64,000 nucleotides of DNA, from positions 186,001-250,000 of the forward strand of contig NC_009465.1 in the NCBI RefSeq assembly GCF_000010405.1, in the 5' to 3' direction. Made by a program: the position numbers and the translations under genes. Source of the stretch: Candidatus Vesicomyosocius okutanii. Its GTDB lineage: Bacteria > Pseudomonadota > Gammaproteobacteria > PS1 > Pseudothioglobaceae. Of the stretch, positions 18,729 to 27,432 are shown piece after piece (the first letter of the stretch is position 1; every line of letters starts with the position of its first letter). Below the pieces are notes generated by a model. It ran no database searches and had not been told where the DNA came from. It worked only from the letters and a program-made list of their open reading frames with translations.

Positions 18729-21065
18729 ATGGCAACAGAACTCAACAATGAACAAATTGATTTAAGTAAGAGTAATATTCCATTATTACCCTTGAGAGAT
18801 GTGGTGGTTTTTCCACATACTGTTATGCCATTATTTGTTGGTAGAAAGACCTCTGTTAATGCAATTACTCGGGCAATGGCTACGAATAAATATATTTTTT
18901 TAGTTACTCAGAAAGATGATCAAGTGGAAAGCCCTACGGGTGATGACTTACATCAAGTTGGAACATTAGCAACTATCTTGCAAATGTTAAAATTGCCTGA
19001 TGGTACTATTAAGGTCTTGGTTGAAGGAGTTAGACGCGCTAAAATTAAACAAATTGTAGAAACTGATGGTTTTTTTGAAGTGAGTTTAAGTGAATTTAGT
19101 TTACAGTCTAATGATGATACTGAAATAAAAGCCATGATGCGTTTAGCATTAGATAGTTTTGAGAATTATATCAAGTTAAATAAAAGAGTGCCAGAAGAGG
19201 TTCTTAAGATGTTACAAGAAGTTAGTAATGTTGAACGTTTTAGTGATGTGATTATTGCTAATTTAAATCTTAAAGTATCTGAAAAACAAGCTTTATTAAG
19301 TGATGATAAGGCTCAAGATAGGCTTGATAAGATTTTATCGGTGATTCAAGGTGAAATTGACGTGCTAGGAACCGAGAAGAAAATTCAATCACGTGTACGC
19401 AAGCAGATGGAGTCTAACCAACGTGATTATTATTTAAATGAACAAATGAAATCCATTCAAAAAGAGCTAGGTCAGGCTGAAGATGAAAATGAAATTGAAG
19501 AGTTACAAGTTGGTATTAATAAGGCCAAGATGTCAAAGGAAGCTAAGGAAAAAGCACAAAATGAGTTAAAGAAACTTTCACGTATGTCATCACATTCGTC
19601 TGATGCATCTATTATTCGTACTTATATTGAGAATTTGTGTGATGTGCCATGGAAGAAGAAAACTGTTATCAATAAAGACCTTAATAAAGCGCAAAAAATT
19701 CTTGATGATGATCATTATAGTTTGAATAAAGTTAAAGAACGTATATTAGAACACCTAGCAGTACAAACACGTGTTACTCATAATAAGGCTAATATTTTAT
19801 GTTTGGTTGGTCCTCCAGGAGTGGGAAAAACATCTTTAGGTGAATCAATTGCTAGAGCAGTTAATCGTAAATACGTTCGCATGGCGCTTGGTGGTGTTAG
19901 AGATGAAGCAGAAATTCGGGGCCATAGGCGTACCTATATTGGCGCCATGCCAGGTTCAATTATACAGAAAATGCAGAAAGTGAAAGTTAAAAATCCACTT
20001 TTCTTATTAGATGAAATTGAAAAAATGGCAAGTGATTATCGCGGTGACCCTTCTTCGGCGATGTTAGAAGTATTAGATCCAGAACAAAACCATACCTTTA
20101 ATGATCATTATTTAGAAGTTGACTATGATTTATCACAAGTAATGTTTGTTGCAACTGCTAACTCACTTGATTTACCACAACCGCTATTAGATAGAATGGA
20201 AATTATTGAATTATCTGGTTATACTGAAGATGAAAAAGTTGAGATCGCTAAACGCCACTTAATTAAAAAAGCAATGAATGGTAATGGTGTTAAGGATAAT
20301 GAAATTAAATTTCAAGATGATGCTATTTTAGATATAATTCGTTATTACACACGTGAAGCAGGTGTACGTGGTCTTAGTAGAACAATTAGTACTATTTGTC
20401 GAAAAGTAGTTAAAGAAGTAATCTTAAAGAAGTGTGAAACTAAGGCTTATATTAATGCTAAGAGTTTAGAAAAATATTTAGGCGTGAGAAAGTTTCGGTT
20501 TGGACTAGCTGAGCAAAATAATCAAATAGGAGAAGTAACAGGACTTGCTTGGACTTCAGTGGGTGGAGATCTGTTAACTATTGAAGCTACTGCCTATAAA
20601 GGCAAAGGTAAACTTAATTATACAGGTCAATTAGGTGATGTAATGCAAGAGTCAATTCAGGCAGCAAAATCTGTGGTTAGGAGTATGGTTAAAAAATTTG
20701 GTATTGATGAGAATTTTGACGAAAAATTGGATATTCATATTCATGTTCCTGATGGTGCAACGCCAAAAGATGGTCCTAGTGCAGGAGCGGCTATGACTAC
20801 AGCATTAGTATCAGTACTCACAAGTAGAAAGGTTAAAGCCGATGTTGCTATGACAGGGGAGATTACTCTTAGAGGTGAAGTTACCCCAATTGGAGGGTTA
20901 AAGGAAAAAATGTTAGCTGCATTACGTGGTGGTATTAAAACGGTTATTATTCCTGATGATAATGAACGAGAGTTGTCTGAAGTGCCTGAGAAAATTAAAG
21001 GAAAACTTAAGGTTATTCAAGTGAAGTGGATTGATGAAGTGTTAGATATTGCTCTAGAAAAATAA
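18729..21065 (+). CDS. lon: ATP-dependent protease La (Lon)
   Basis: Cytosolic quality-control protease with fused ATPase and peptidase. The 778 residues match the family. The N-terminal substrate domain begins L-P-L-L-P-L-R-D-V-V-V-F-P. Walker A is G-P-P-G-V-G-K-T-S (~residue 361) and Walker B L-F-L-L-D-E-I-E-K-M. The catalytic Ser is in D-G-P-S-A-G-A-A, with Lys in G-G-L-K-E-K. Lies downstream of clpX as in many gammaproteobacteria. Confidence 0.97.
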   Translation: MATELNNEQIDLSKSNIPLLPLRDVVVFPHTVMPLFVGRKTSVNAITRAMATNKYIFLVTQKDDQVESPTGDDLHQVGTLATILQMLKLPDGTIKVLVEGVRRAKIKQIVETDGFFEVSLSEFSLQSNDDTEIKAMMRLALDSFENYIKLNKRVPEEVLKMLQEVSNVERFSDVIIANLNLKVSEKQALLSDDKAQDRLDKILSVIQGEIDVLGTEKKIQSRVRKQMESNQRDYYLNEQMKSIQKELGQAEDENEIEELQVGINKAKMSKEAKEKAQNELKKLSRMSSHSSDASIIRTYIENLCDVPWKKKTVINKDLNKAQKILDDDHYSLNKVKERILEHLAVQTRVTHNKANILCLVGPPGVGKTSLGESIARAVNRKYVRMALGGVRDEAEIRGHRRTYIGAMPGSIIQKMQKVKVKNPLFLLDEIEKMASDYRGDPSSAMLEVLDPEQNHTFNDHYLEVDYDLSQVMFVATANSLDLPQPLLDRMEIIELSGYTEDEKVEIAKRHLIKKAMNGNGVKDNEIKFQDDAILDIIRYYTREAGVRGLSRTISTICRKVVKEVILKKCETKAYINAKSLEKYLGVRKFRFGLAEQNNQIGEVTGLAWTSVGGDLLTIEATAYKGKGKLNYTGQLGDVMQESIQAAKSVVRSMVKKFGIDENFDEKLDIHIHVPDGATPKDGPSAGAAMTTALVSVLTSRKVKADVAMTGEITLRGEVTPIGGLKEKMLAALRGGIKTVIIPDDNERELSEVPEKIKGKLKVIQVKWIDEVLDIALEK

Positions 21066-21071
21066 AATTAT

Positions 21072-21485
21072 TTATGGCCTAATGTAAGAATAACCTTGTT
21101 GTTGTAAATTTCCAATACGAACTACACCAGAAGTTACAATATTAATTCCTTCTACTAGTGTTGGAAATTTACCTTTTTTGCGTTTAATAGCTTTCATAGT
21201 GTTGTGACAAGCACTAAAGGTAATGTTATTCATTATCATGGATTCAATACGATCAGAATTTTTATTGCTTTGAGTTAATATACTTAAACCAGGACCATAA
21301 GCTACAATTTCAATATCAACATTATCAATACCGTAGTATTTTTGTAGGTTTACAGCATTATTTAGAACAATTTTTTGTGTTCTAATATCATCTGTGCTGA
21401 TTTGAATCACATACTTTTGATTTACTGCTTGAGCGTTTAGTGTTAATAGTATAAGTATTGTAATACTGAATAATATTCTTTTCAT
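21072..21485 (-). CDS. secreted DsrE-like protein
   Basis: A 137-residue protein with a cleavable signal peptide (M-K-R-I-L-F-S-I-T-I-L-I-L-L-T-L-N-A-Q-A). The mature part has the DsrE/F-like fold pattern: V-I-Q-I-S-T-D-D, N-A-V-N-L-Q-K-Y-Y, V-D-I-E-I-V-A-Y-G-P-G and a Cys in F-S-A-C-H-N-T. Periplasmic DsrE relatives are common in sulfur-oxidising bacteria; the exact role is unknown. It is convergent with lon, with only 6 bp between the stop codons. Confidence 0.75.
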   Translation of the reverse strand: MKRILFSITILILLTLNAQAVNQKYVIQISTDDIRTQKIVLNNAVNLQKYYGIDNVDIEIVAYGPGLSILTQSNKNSDRIESMIMNNITFSACHNTMKAIKRKKGKFPTLVEGINIVTSGVVRIGNLQQQGYSYIRP

Positions 21486-22000
21486 TTTTTCTCGCTATAA
21501 TTGAAAAATATCTCTATTTTGTATAAAGACATCAATTATCTTACGCTATTTTGATGATTTTAGAGTAATAATAGCCATCAGTTATTACTGACTATCAATA
21601 TTTTAGTTTAGTTTTATTTGTTATTTATTTGATATTAGTTATTCAAAAATATTGTTAATATGATAATATTTTTAAGTTTATGTAGAAGTATTTGTTTAAG
21701 ATGCTATGTATTTTGATTGATTATTGTGAATTGTTCTAAATACAATGATTTAGTATTATATTGATTGTCGTATTGTAAATTATTGAAATTAAGTTAGAAT
21801 TTTTTCAACTAAGTTGAGATATGGCGTATGTCATAAGTTTATTTAAGCAGATTTTGCTAGGTTAAATAATGATTATCTTCTAATATTAAAAGAAAATTAA
21901 TATTAATTTAAATATAACGATTAATTAGATAATGTAATTTTATTAATCTTATCTTTTTAGGTAAAATACCTACTATTGTATTTTTTAATAAGGTATTGAA
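21486..22000. other. 515 bp gap before pepA
   Basis: No gene seen. It must hold the promoters for the minus-strand DsrE-like gene and pepA. The only distinct structure is a perfect 6-bp inverted repeat, TAGGTA-AAA-TACCTA, at 21958-21972, 28 bp before the pepA ATG. Confidence 0.45.
21958..21972. repeat. short inverted repeat upstream of pepA
   Basis: TAGGTA, three A, TACCTA: a perfect palindrome with a 3-base centre, ending 28 bp upstream of the pepA start. Its place would suit an operator, but no known binding site is recognised and chance cannot be excluded. Confidence 0.3.
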
Positions 22001-23440
22001 ATGAAGTTTACACTGATTAATGAAATAATTCAACACTTTAAGGGCGATGCTGTGGTCGTATTTTCTAATTCTAATACGGTTTTTAATGATGATAATATTC
22101 AACAATTAATTAAACTTAATCATTTTGACTCTAAACCTGGGAAGGTGTTGTTATTAAATTTGGTTTCTGGTTTTAAATCCAAACAAGTGATTGTTTCTGG
22201 ACTTGGTGATGCGCCTATAAGCGCTAAAAACTATGTTAAAGCGTTGAATGCTGTGATTGTTATACTTGTTGAAATTAAAGCTAAAAACTTAATGGTTCAA
22301 CATGTTGGAATTAAAGGTTTTAATGAACTTTGGGTGCATGAAATAACTGCTAAGGTAATGTGTAACGCAACTTACAAAGTTCAAAAAGTGGGTAATTATA
22401 AAAAACAAAATAGTGGTATTGAACGTATTACTATTCAATCAACTATGGATAGTGTATATGGTTTAATGAAAGGTCAAGCAATTGCTGATGGTATGTCTTT
22501 AACGCGCCATTTAGGGGACTTACCATCTAATGTATGTACACCTAGCTATTTGGCAGGTACTGCTATATCTTTGGCTCAAGAATTTAATCTTGAGTGTGAA
22601 GTCCTGGAAGAAGTGGACATGGAGAAACTTGGTATGGGTTCGTTATTGGCAGTTTCTAAAGGCTCGAGCGAGCCACCCAAACTAATTAGTTTGAGTTATC
22701 GAGGTAATGGTAATGAAAAACCGATTGTACTTGTAGGCAAAGGTGTTACATTTGATAGTGGTGGTATTTCACTGAAGCCTGGTACGGGTATGGATGAGAT
22801 GAAATATGATATGTGTGGCGCAGCTTCTGTATTAGGTGTAATGCGTGTTATTGCACAAATTAAGCCAAATATTAATTTAGTTGTTGTTTTACCAGCAGTT
22901 GAGAATATGCCAGCACATAATGCCTCTAAACCTGGAGATGTTGTTAAATCTATGTCAGGGAAAACGATTGAAATTTTAAATACAGATGCAGAAGGGCGTT
23001 TGATTTTGTGTGATGCGCTTACTTATGTTAAGAAATTTAATCCAGAAGTGGTTATTGATATTGCTACACTTACAGGTGCAGTAGTTGTTGCACTAGGTAA
23101 GTATAATTCAGGACTTATGAGTAATGATAAAAATTTGGCTAATGATATCATTAGTGCTTCTAAGGTTTCACTTGATGGTGTATGGCAATTACCTATTGAA
23201 GACGAGTATGATGAATTGTTGCAATCAAACTTTGCCGATATGGCAAATATTGGAGGTAGTAGTGAAGCTGGTTCTATTACTGCTGGTTGTTTTTTGTCCA
23301 GATTTACCCAAGGTTATCGTTGGGCACATTTAGATATTGCAGGTACAGCTTGGGTAAGTGGTGATAAAAAAGGCGCTACAGGTCGTCCAGTATCTTTATT
23401 AACACAATTCATTATGGATCAAGTTCAAAAGAGATTGTGA
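22001..23440 (+). CDS. pepA: leucyl aminopeptidase (PepA)
   Basis: Two-metal M17 aminopeptidase of 479 residues. The catalytic C-terminal domain has V-G-K-G-V-T-F-D-S-G-G-I-S-L-K-P (metal-binding Lys and Asp) and the M17 signature N-T-D-A-E-G-R-L. The N-terminal ~160 residues are divergent, as usual. TAAGG precedes the ATG at 22001. In E. coli PepA also binds DNA at cer and carAB; nothing here shows that role. Confidence 0.95.
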   Translation: MKFTLINEIIQHFKGDAVVVFSNSNTVFNDDNIQQLIKLNHFDSKPGKVLLLNLVSGFKSKQVIVSGLGDAPISAKNYVKALNAVIVILVEIKAKNLMVQHVGIKGFNELWVHEITAKVMCNATYKVQKVGNYKKQNSGIERITIQSTMDSVYGLMKGQAIADGMSLTRHLGDLPSNVCTPSYLAGTAISLAQEFNLECEVLEEVDMEKLGMGSLLAVSKGSSEPPKLISLSYRGNGNEKPIVLVGKGVTFDSGGISLKPGTGMDEMKYDMCGAASVLGVMRVIAQIKPNINLVVVLPAVENMPAHNASKPGDVVKSMSGKTIEILNTDAEGRLILCDALTYVKKFNPEVVIDIATLTGAVVVALGKYNSGLMSNDKNLANDIISASKVSLDGVWQLPIEDEYDELLQSNFADMANIGGSSEAGSITAGCFLSRFTQGYRWAHLDIAGTAWVSGDKKGATGRPVSLLTQFIMDQVQKRL

Positions 23441-23859
23441 TGTTAGATATTTGAAAATATAACTGTTGCTGAAGTGACTAATGATTTATTTTGATGGAAA
23501 TAGTCAAGTTGTCTGGTTTGTTGATGCTAGTAAAAAGATACTAAGTATGATGATGTAAGATGATTATGAGTAGTGAAAACCTAAATAAGTGGGATTAATG
23601 TGTTTTTGCTAAATAAATATGAATACATTCATTCAAGGATATTAAATTAATTAATCCATTGATATGTTAAATGAGAATGTTGTATGAATATTGGTTAAAA
23701 TTAATACGATTAAAGTGTGTTAAAACAGTATATTTTGGTTTAATTTTTTATTAACTTTACTTTATGGTTTTTTAACTTATGTGTTAAATTATAAGTTAGT
23801 AGTATAAATGGAAGGATTAGTTTTTCTTTTGGTTATAATTAAATTCTAGATAGCTGATA
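23441..23859. other. gene-free gap after pepA
   Basis: AT-rich sequence with stops in all frames. In E. coli, pepA is followed by holC and valS; neither is recognisable here. Confidence 0.5.
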
Positions 23860-24180
23860 TCAAGTATATCGATAGAAAAATACTCCGTGATTTTCTATTT
23901 TAAATACATACGTGGGTGGCATATATGTTCCTGAGTATTTATAAAATTTAATAGGTAATACGTTATTTTTAATACGTGTAAGATTTAAATTTTCTAAAAT
24001 TTGTTTAAAGAATAATTTACCATAAACTTGAATAACTCCTGCACATAGTTTTGATGGGTCGATTAAATATTTATACACATACTTGTGTGTGTATAGTTGC
24101 TTTGGGTAAATGTTTAATAAATTCGCTTGAACTATACTTGCTTGGATAGTAAAGGTTTGGAACTGAAAGATAATAGCCTG
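23860..24180 (-). pseudogene. unidentified open stretch, possible gene remnant
   Basis: On the minus strand the frame stays open for about 107 codons, from a TAG at 24181-24183 to a TGA at 23860. The only usual start is an internal GTG at 24078, which leaves 72 codons. The translation looks protein-like near the end (Y-S-G-T-Y-M-P-P-T-Y-V-F-K-I-E, then V-F-F-Y). I do not recognise the family. Lack of a start with a ribosome-binding site suggests a remnant, but a short real gene is possible. Confidence 0.3.
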
Positions 24181-24320
24181 CTATATTAATACAAGTCTTC
24201 AATGAAATAATTAGCCGTAAAATTTTTGCGTATATGTTGTTTATTAATACAAGTGATATTAAAGTCTAGTTCATAGTAAATAGATTTTATTTTTTTATTT
24301 AAGTAGGTTATTAATTTTTA

Positions 24321-24359
24321 ATATTCAAAAAACCGTCTTTTAGGCGGTTTTTTGAATAT
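24321..24359. terminator. strong bidirectional-looking terminator hairpin
   Basis: ATATTCAAAAAACCG and its exact reverse complement, 15 bp each, flank a 9-base loop. An A run on one side and a T run on the other let it act on both strands. It lies 11 bp past the stop of the minus-strand DUF302-like gene and probably ends that unit. Confidence 0.8.
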
Positions 24360-24370
24360 GATATTGTTTT

Positions 24371-24991
24371 CTAAAAATCACCTTTTGCGCCATTATTCTG
24401 AATTACAGTCATTGCTCTTTGGATAACTAAAGCCTTTTTAAGTAAGTAATCAGGTAATGGTGCACCACCATAGATCATAGCATTCATGTTTAACATATAT
24501 AGCCATCTTTGTCCAGATTTATCTTCAATAAGTGCCAGTCTACAAGGTAAGTATGCTGAAAATGCATCTGAGTGATCAACCATTGTCATTGCTGTTCGTG
24601 GTGAACAATATTGATAAATTTTTAAGAATCTTTGCTTGTCGTTAGTTTGTAATTCAACCATTTCTGATAAGGGCAACATGCCTACAGAACGAATACCTTT
24701 AGCAGTTGCAATACTTTCCATTGCTTCTTCAACATCTTCATTTGAAACATCGTCAGCTACTTTTACACGCACAATAGAAGCCATAGCAATATCACCTGTA
24801 TCAAGTAGCGTGTTGATCATTGGCATGTACACCTTAGACATAGACTTTGGATGTAGTTTTGGTGAAATTATTTCACTGATTACTTTTCCAGTTATACCAT
24901 CGTATTTGATTTGTAGTGATACAGTATAATAAATTGTAATAGCGCCAATAATAATTAATAACCATTTGATTAGATTGATAATTCCACTCAT
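24371..24991 (-). CDS. membrane-anchored DUF302-like protein
   Basis: 206 residues with a single N-terminal membrane segment (about residues 6-26) and a soluble domain. The second half has the DUF302 look: V-D-H-S-D-A-F-S-A-Y-L-P-C-R-L-A-L-I-E-D-K, then L-Y-M-L-N-M. The function of DUF302 is not established. It lies 104 bp after the CBS gene on the same strand, so it may be cotranscribed with the DUF1538 unit. Confidence 0.65.
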   Translation of the reverse strand: MSGIINLIKWLLIIIGAITIYYTVSLQIKYDGITGKVISEIISPKLHPKSMSKVYMPMINTLLDTGDIAMASIVRVKVADDVSNEDVEEAMESIATAKGIRSVGMLPLSEMVELQTNDKQRFLKIYQYCSPRTAMTMVDHSDAFSAYLPCRLALIEDKSGQRWLYMLNMNAMIYGGAPLPDYLLKKALVIQRAMTVIQNNGAKGDF

Positions 24992-25095
24992 TTATTTTTC
25001 CTACTATACAATATATAAAATATTTCTGCATTCTAGCAGGTTAAAAAAAAATAGTTAATCTATCACTATATCCTAATTTTCTAATATTTTTTTTG

Positions 25096-25500
25096 TTATA
25101 CAATCCTTAAACTATTAAAGACAATGCTAGTTAAGCTAACCATGCCAACAATCTTACCATTATCTAAAACTGGGCAACGAGAAAGATTAAAATTTGTTAA
25201 TAGTTTTGCACAATAACGAATATCCATATTAGAGTGGACTGAAATGGCTGGTTTGTTCATAATTTCATACACATTAACTCGATCAAGTGCTCGGTCTTTG
25301 GCAATAACTTTGGAGGCAATGTCAGAAATTAGTACTACACCGTATTCATCATATACATGAGATTTGTCAACTAAAAGCATTTTTGTTTTCTTATGTTGCA
25401 TGTCATTAAGTGCATTTTGCACGGTGCATTTTGAATTAACAATATCAACCTGTGTCCACATGACATCTTTTACTATGGTTGTTGTTGTATTATTAGTCAT
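25096..25500 (-). CDS. CBS-domain protein
   Basis: 134 residues forming a tandem CBS pair (Bateman module), which typically senses adenosine nucleotides. Visible parts: V-N-S-K-C-T-V-Q-N-A-L-N-D-M, K-M-L-L-V-D, then the second repeat I-S-V-H-S-N-M-D-I and C-P-V-L-D-N-G-K-I-V-G-M-V-S. No enzymatic domain is attached. It overlaps the upstream PII-like gene by one base, so it likely regulates the same system. Confidence 0.85.
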   Translation of the reverse strand: MTNNTTTTIVKDVMWTQVDIVNSKCTVQNALNDMQHKKTKMLLVDKSHVYDEYGVVLISDIASKVIAKDRALDRVNVYEIMNKPAISVHSNMDIRYCAKLLTNFNLSRCPVLDNGKIVGMVSLTSIVFNSLRIV

Positions 25501-25850
25501 TATATTTTTTCCTTTATAGTGTGTTCTAGTGCATGAATTTGATGCATAACGCCAACAGCATCCTCTACATCAACTTGAAAAGCAATTCCTTCTTTTGGAT
25601 TGGATTCAAAATTGCCTGTATCAGCAATTGTTTCCAATATATCTCTAGAAAGATGTCGCTCTACTAACAATAATAAGACATCTCTAGGAGTTTCAATATT
25701 AAGTCCTAAAAATGTTTTGTTGTGTTTGAGGCCTTCTCCTCGAGCTTGAGAAATAATGGTTGATCCTGTAGCGCCTTTTGTCCTAGCGGCCTCAAGTATG
25801 TTGTCAGTTTTATTAGAATCAACAAAAGCAATAATTAGTTTAAAGTGCAC
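25500..25850 (-). CDS. PII-like signalling protein
   Basis: 116 residues with the PII (GlnB/GlnK) ferredoxin-like outline: start H-F-K-L-I-I-A-F-V, G-A-T-G-S-T-I-I in the first half, and I-A-F-Q-V-D-V-E-D-A-V-G near the end, matching the PII C-terminal F-x-V-x-D-A-V. The T-loop uridylylation motif of classical GlnB is absent, so it belongs to the PII-like group. The start is GTG, supported by AGGAGG (8 bases upstream). Located between a DUF1538 gene and the CBS gene; a role in gating the transporter is inferred. Confidence 0.8.
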   Translation of the reverse strand: MHFKLIIAFVDSNKTDNILEAARTKGATGSTIISQARGEGLKHNKTFLGLNIETPRDVLLLLVERHLSRDILETIADTGNFESNPKEGIAFQVDVEDAVGVMHQIHALEHTIKEKI

Positions 25851-25858
25851 AGCACCTC

Positions 25859-26599
25859 CTATTTTTTATTTTGGTTTAAAAATTTTATAATTTGTACATA
25901 AGTCATCACACTCATAATAGGAAATAATGAAGCAAAAGCGATTAAACCAAAACCATCAATAAGTGTAGAGCGTCCATCGATTGTACTCGCAAGTCCAAGT
26001 CCAAGAGCTGCAACCAGTGGTACAGTTACGGTAGATGTTGTTACACCGCCAGAATCATAAGCAAGTGCAATAATATTTTTTGGTGCAAAGTAGGTTTGTA
26101 TAAGTACGATAACATAGCCGGAAATAATAAAGTAATATAATGGTAATCCAGTTACAATGCGAAAGCTTCCGATGGTAATACCGACAGCCACACCAATAGC
26201 AACTACAATTCTTAGAGGCCATACCTTGATAAAACCACCAGATACTTGATTGGCTTTAATGGCAATTGCTAGTAAAGCTGGTTCAGCAATGGTTGTGGCA
26301 AAGCCAATACTGGCTGCAAAAATATAAATCCAGTAATAATCTTTCCAGCTAAGTGTGTCATTACCGATAAAATTACTTGATGTTAGTTGCTTTGCCATTA
26401 GTTTTCCTAGAGGAAATAGTGCTGTTTCTAACCCAACAATAAATAAAGTGAGTCCTATCCAAACTAAAATAAATCCAGTAATAATCTTCTTTAAATATGG
26501 TATTTTTTGTTTAAGAATAATTATCTGAAAACCAAGTAATATCACTGCAATAGGCATAATATCCCAGAACATATTGATAAAATTACCCATTAAATTCAT
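25859..26599 (-). CDS. DUF1538 membrane protein, second of pair
   Basis: A 246-residue polytopic protein with about seven hydrophobic segments. It shares with its neighbour the DUF1538 block A-Y-D-S-G-G-V-T-T-S-T-x-T-V-P-L and A-x-A-S-x-F-P-I. As I recall, DUF1538 pairs (named UmpA/UmpB) have been reported as two-component Na+(Li+,K+)/H+ antiporters. It overlaps the upstream homologue by 4 bp, so equal synthesis of two subunits is likely. Confidence 0.82.
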   Translation of the reverse strand: MNLMGNFINMFWDIMPIAVILLGFQIIILKQKIPYLKKIITGFILVWIGLTLFIVGLETALFPLGKLMAKQLTSSNFIGNDTLSWKDYYWIYIFAASIGFATTIAEPALLAIAIKANQVSGGFIKVWPLRIVVAIGVAVGITIGSFRIVTGLPLYYFIISGYVIVLIQTYFAPKNIIALAYDSGGVTTSTVTVPLVAALGLGLASTIDGRSTLIDGFGLIAFASLFPIMSVMTYVQIIKFLNQNKK

Positions 26600-27327
26600 T
26601 GTAATATACCAAATAACATTACTGCAATGATAGGTAGAAGTGAGGCAATGGCAATCATTCCAAAACCATCTGTTAAAGGATTTCTGCCACTAATTGAACT
26701 GGCAAGACCTACACCAAGTGCAGTGAGTAATGGTACAGTAATGGTACTTGTAGTAACACCACCTGAATCATAAGCAAAGCCGATGATAAAGTCTGGCGCA
26801 AAGAAAGTAGTAGCAATTACTAGAAGATAGCCGCTAATAATTAAGTATTGTATTGGCCAACCTTTTAAAATTCTGAGTACACCAATTACTACAGCTAAAC
26901 CTACAGAAATAGCTACAGTAAGACGTAAGGTTTTTGCATAATTATTAATTTCTGTTTGTGTATTGACAATACCACCAAGTTTGGCAACTTTAGCTGCCTC
27001 ATTAGTAATTGCTATGAGGGCAGGTTCTGCCACTGTGGTACCAAATCCTAAGGCAAATGAAAATAATAATAGCCAAAAGATTGAACCTTTTTTAACAAAA
27101 CCATAGGCTAATGTTTCACCAATAGGAAATAATCCTAGTTTGAGTCCGTATACAAATAAAGTCAAACCTAATAGAACAAATCCTGTCCCAATGATAATAT
27201 CCATCAAGTTTGGTATGCTTTGTTGAAGCACAATAATTTGGAAAAAAGTAATGACACCTATTATAGGAGCTAAATCTTTAGCACTATCAGTTAGATTTTT
27301 AGTAAACTGTTGAACAGTTTTTTTCAT
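26596..27327 (-). CDS. DUF1538 membrane protein, first of pair
   Basis: 243 residues, polytopic, and clearly paralogous to the next gene: P-I-G-E-T-L-A, T-T-V-A-E-P-A-L-I-A-I, A-Y-D-S-G-G-V-T-T-S-T-I-T-V-P-L and A-L-G-V-G-L-A-S-S-I-S-G-R appear in the same order. An amphipathic N-terminus of ~20 residues precedes the first membrane segment. It is the first gene of a four-gene minus-strand unit (DUF1538, DUF1538, PII-like, CBS). Confidence 0.82.
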   Translation of the reverse strand: MKKTVQQFTKNLTDSAKDLAPIIGVITFFQIIVLQQSIPNLMDIIIGTGFVLLGLTLFVYGLKLGLFPIGETLAYGFVKKGSIFWLLLFSFALGFGTTVAEPALIAITNEAAKVAKLGGIVNTQTEINNYAKTLRLTVAISVGLAVVIGVLRILKGWPIQYLIISGYLLVIATTFFAPDFIIGFAYDSGGVTTSTITVPLLTALGVGLASSISGRNPLTDGFGMIAIASLLPIIAVMLFGILQ

Positions 27328-27432
27328 AAAGATTTTAAGGTGTGTGTTATTTTTTTTGATTAAAATGTTGGGTTAATAATAAAAATTTATCTTCAGGTAA
27401 CAATATTATTTATTGAATTATAATACAATTTT

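Noticed and set aside
24636-24929. 97-codon plus-strand frame opposite the DUF302-like gene
   Set aside because: It is antisense to a better-supported gene, Ser/Ile-rich, and resembles no protein.
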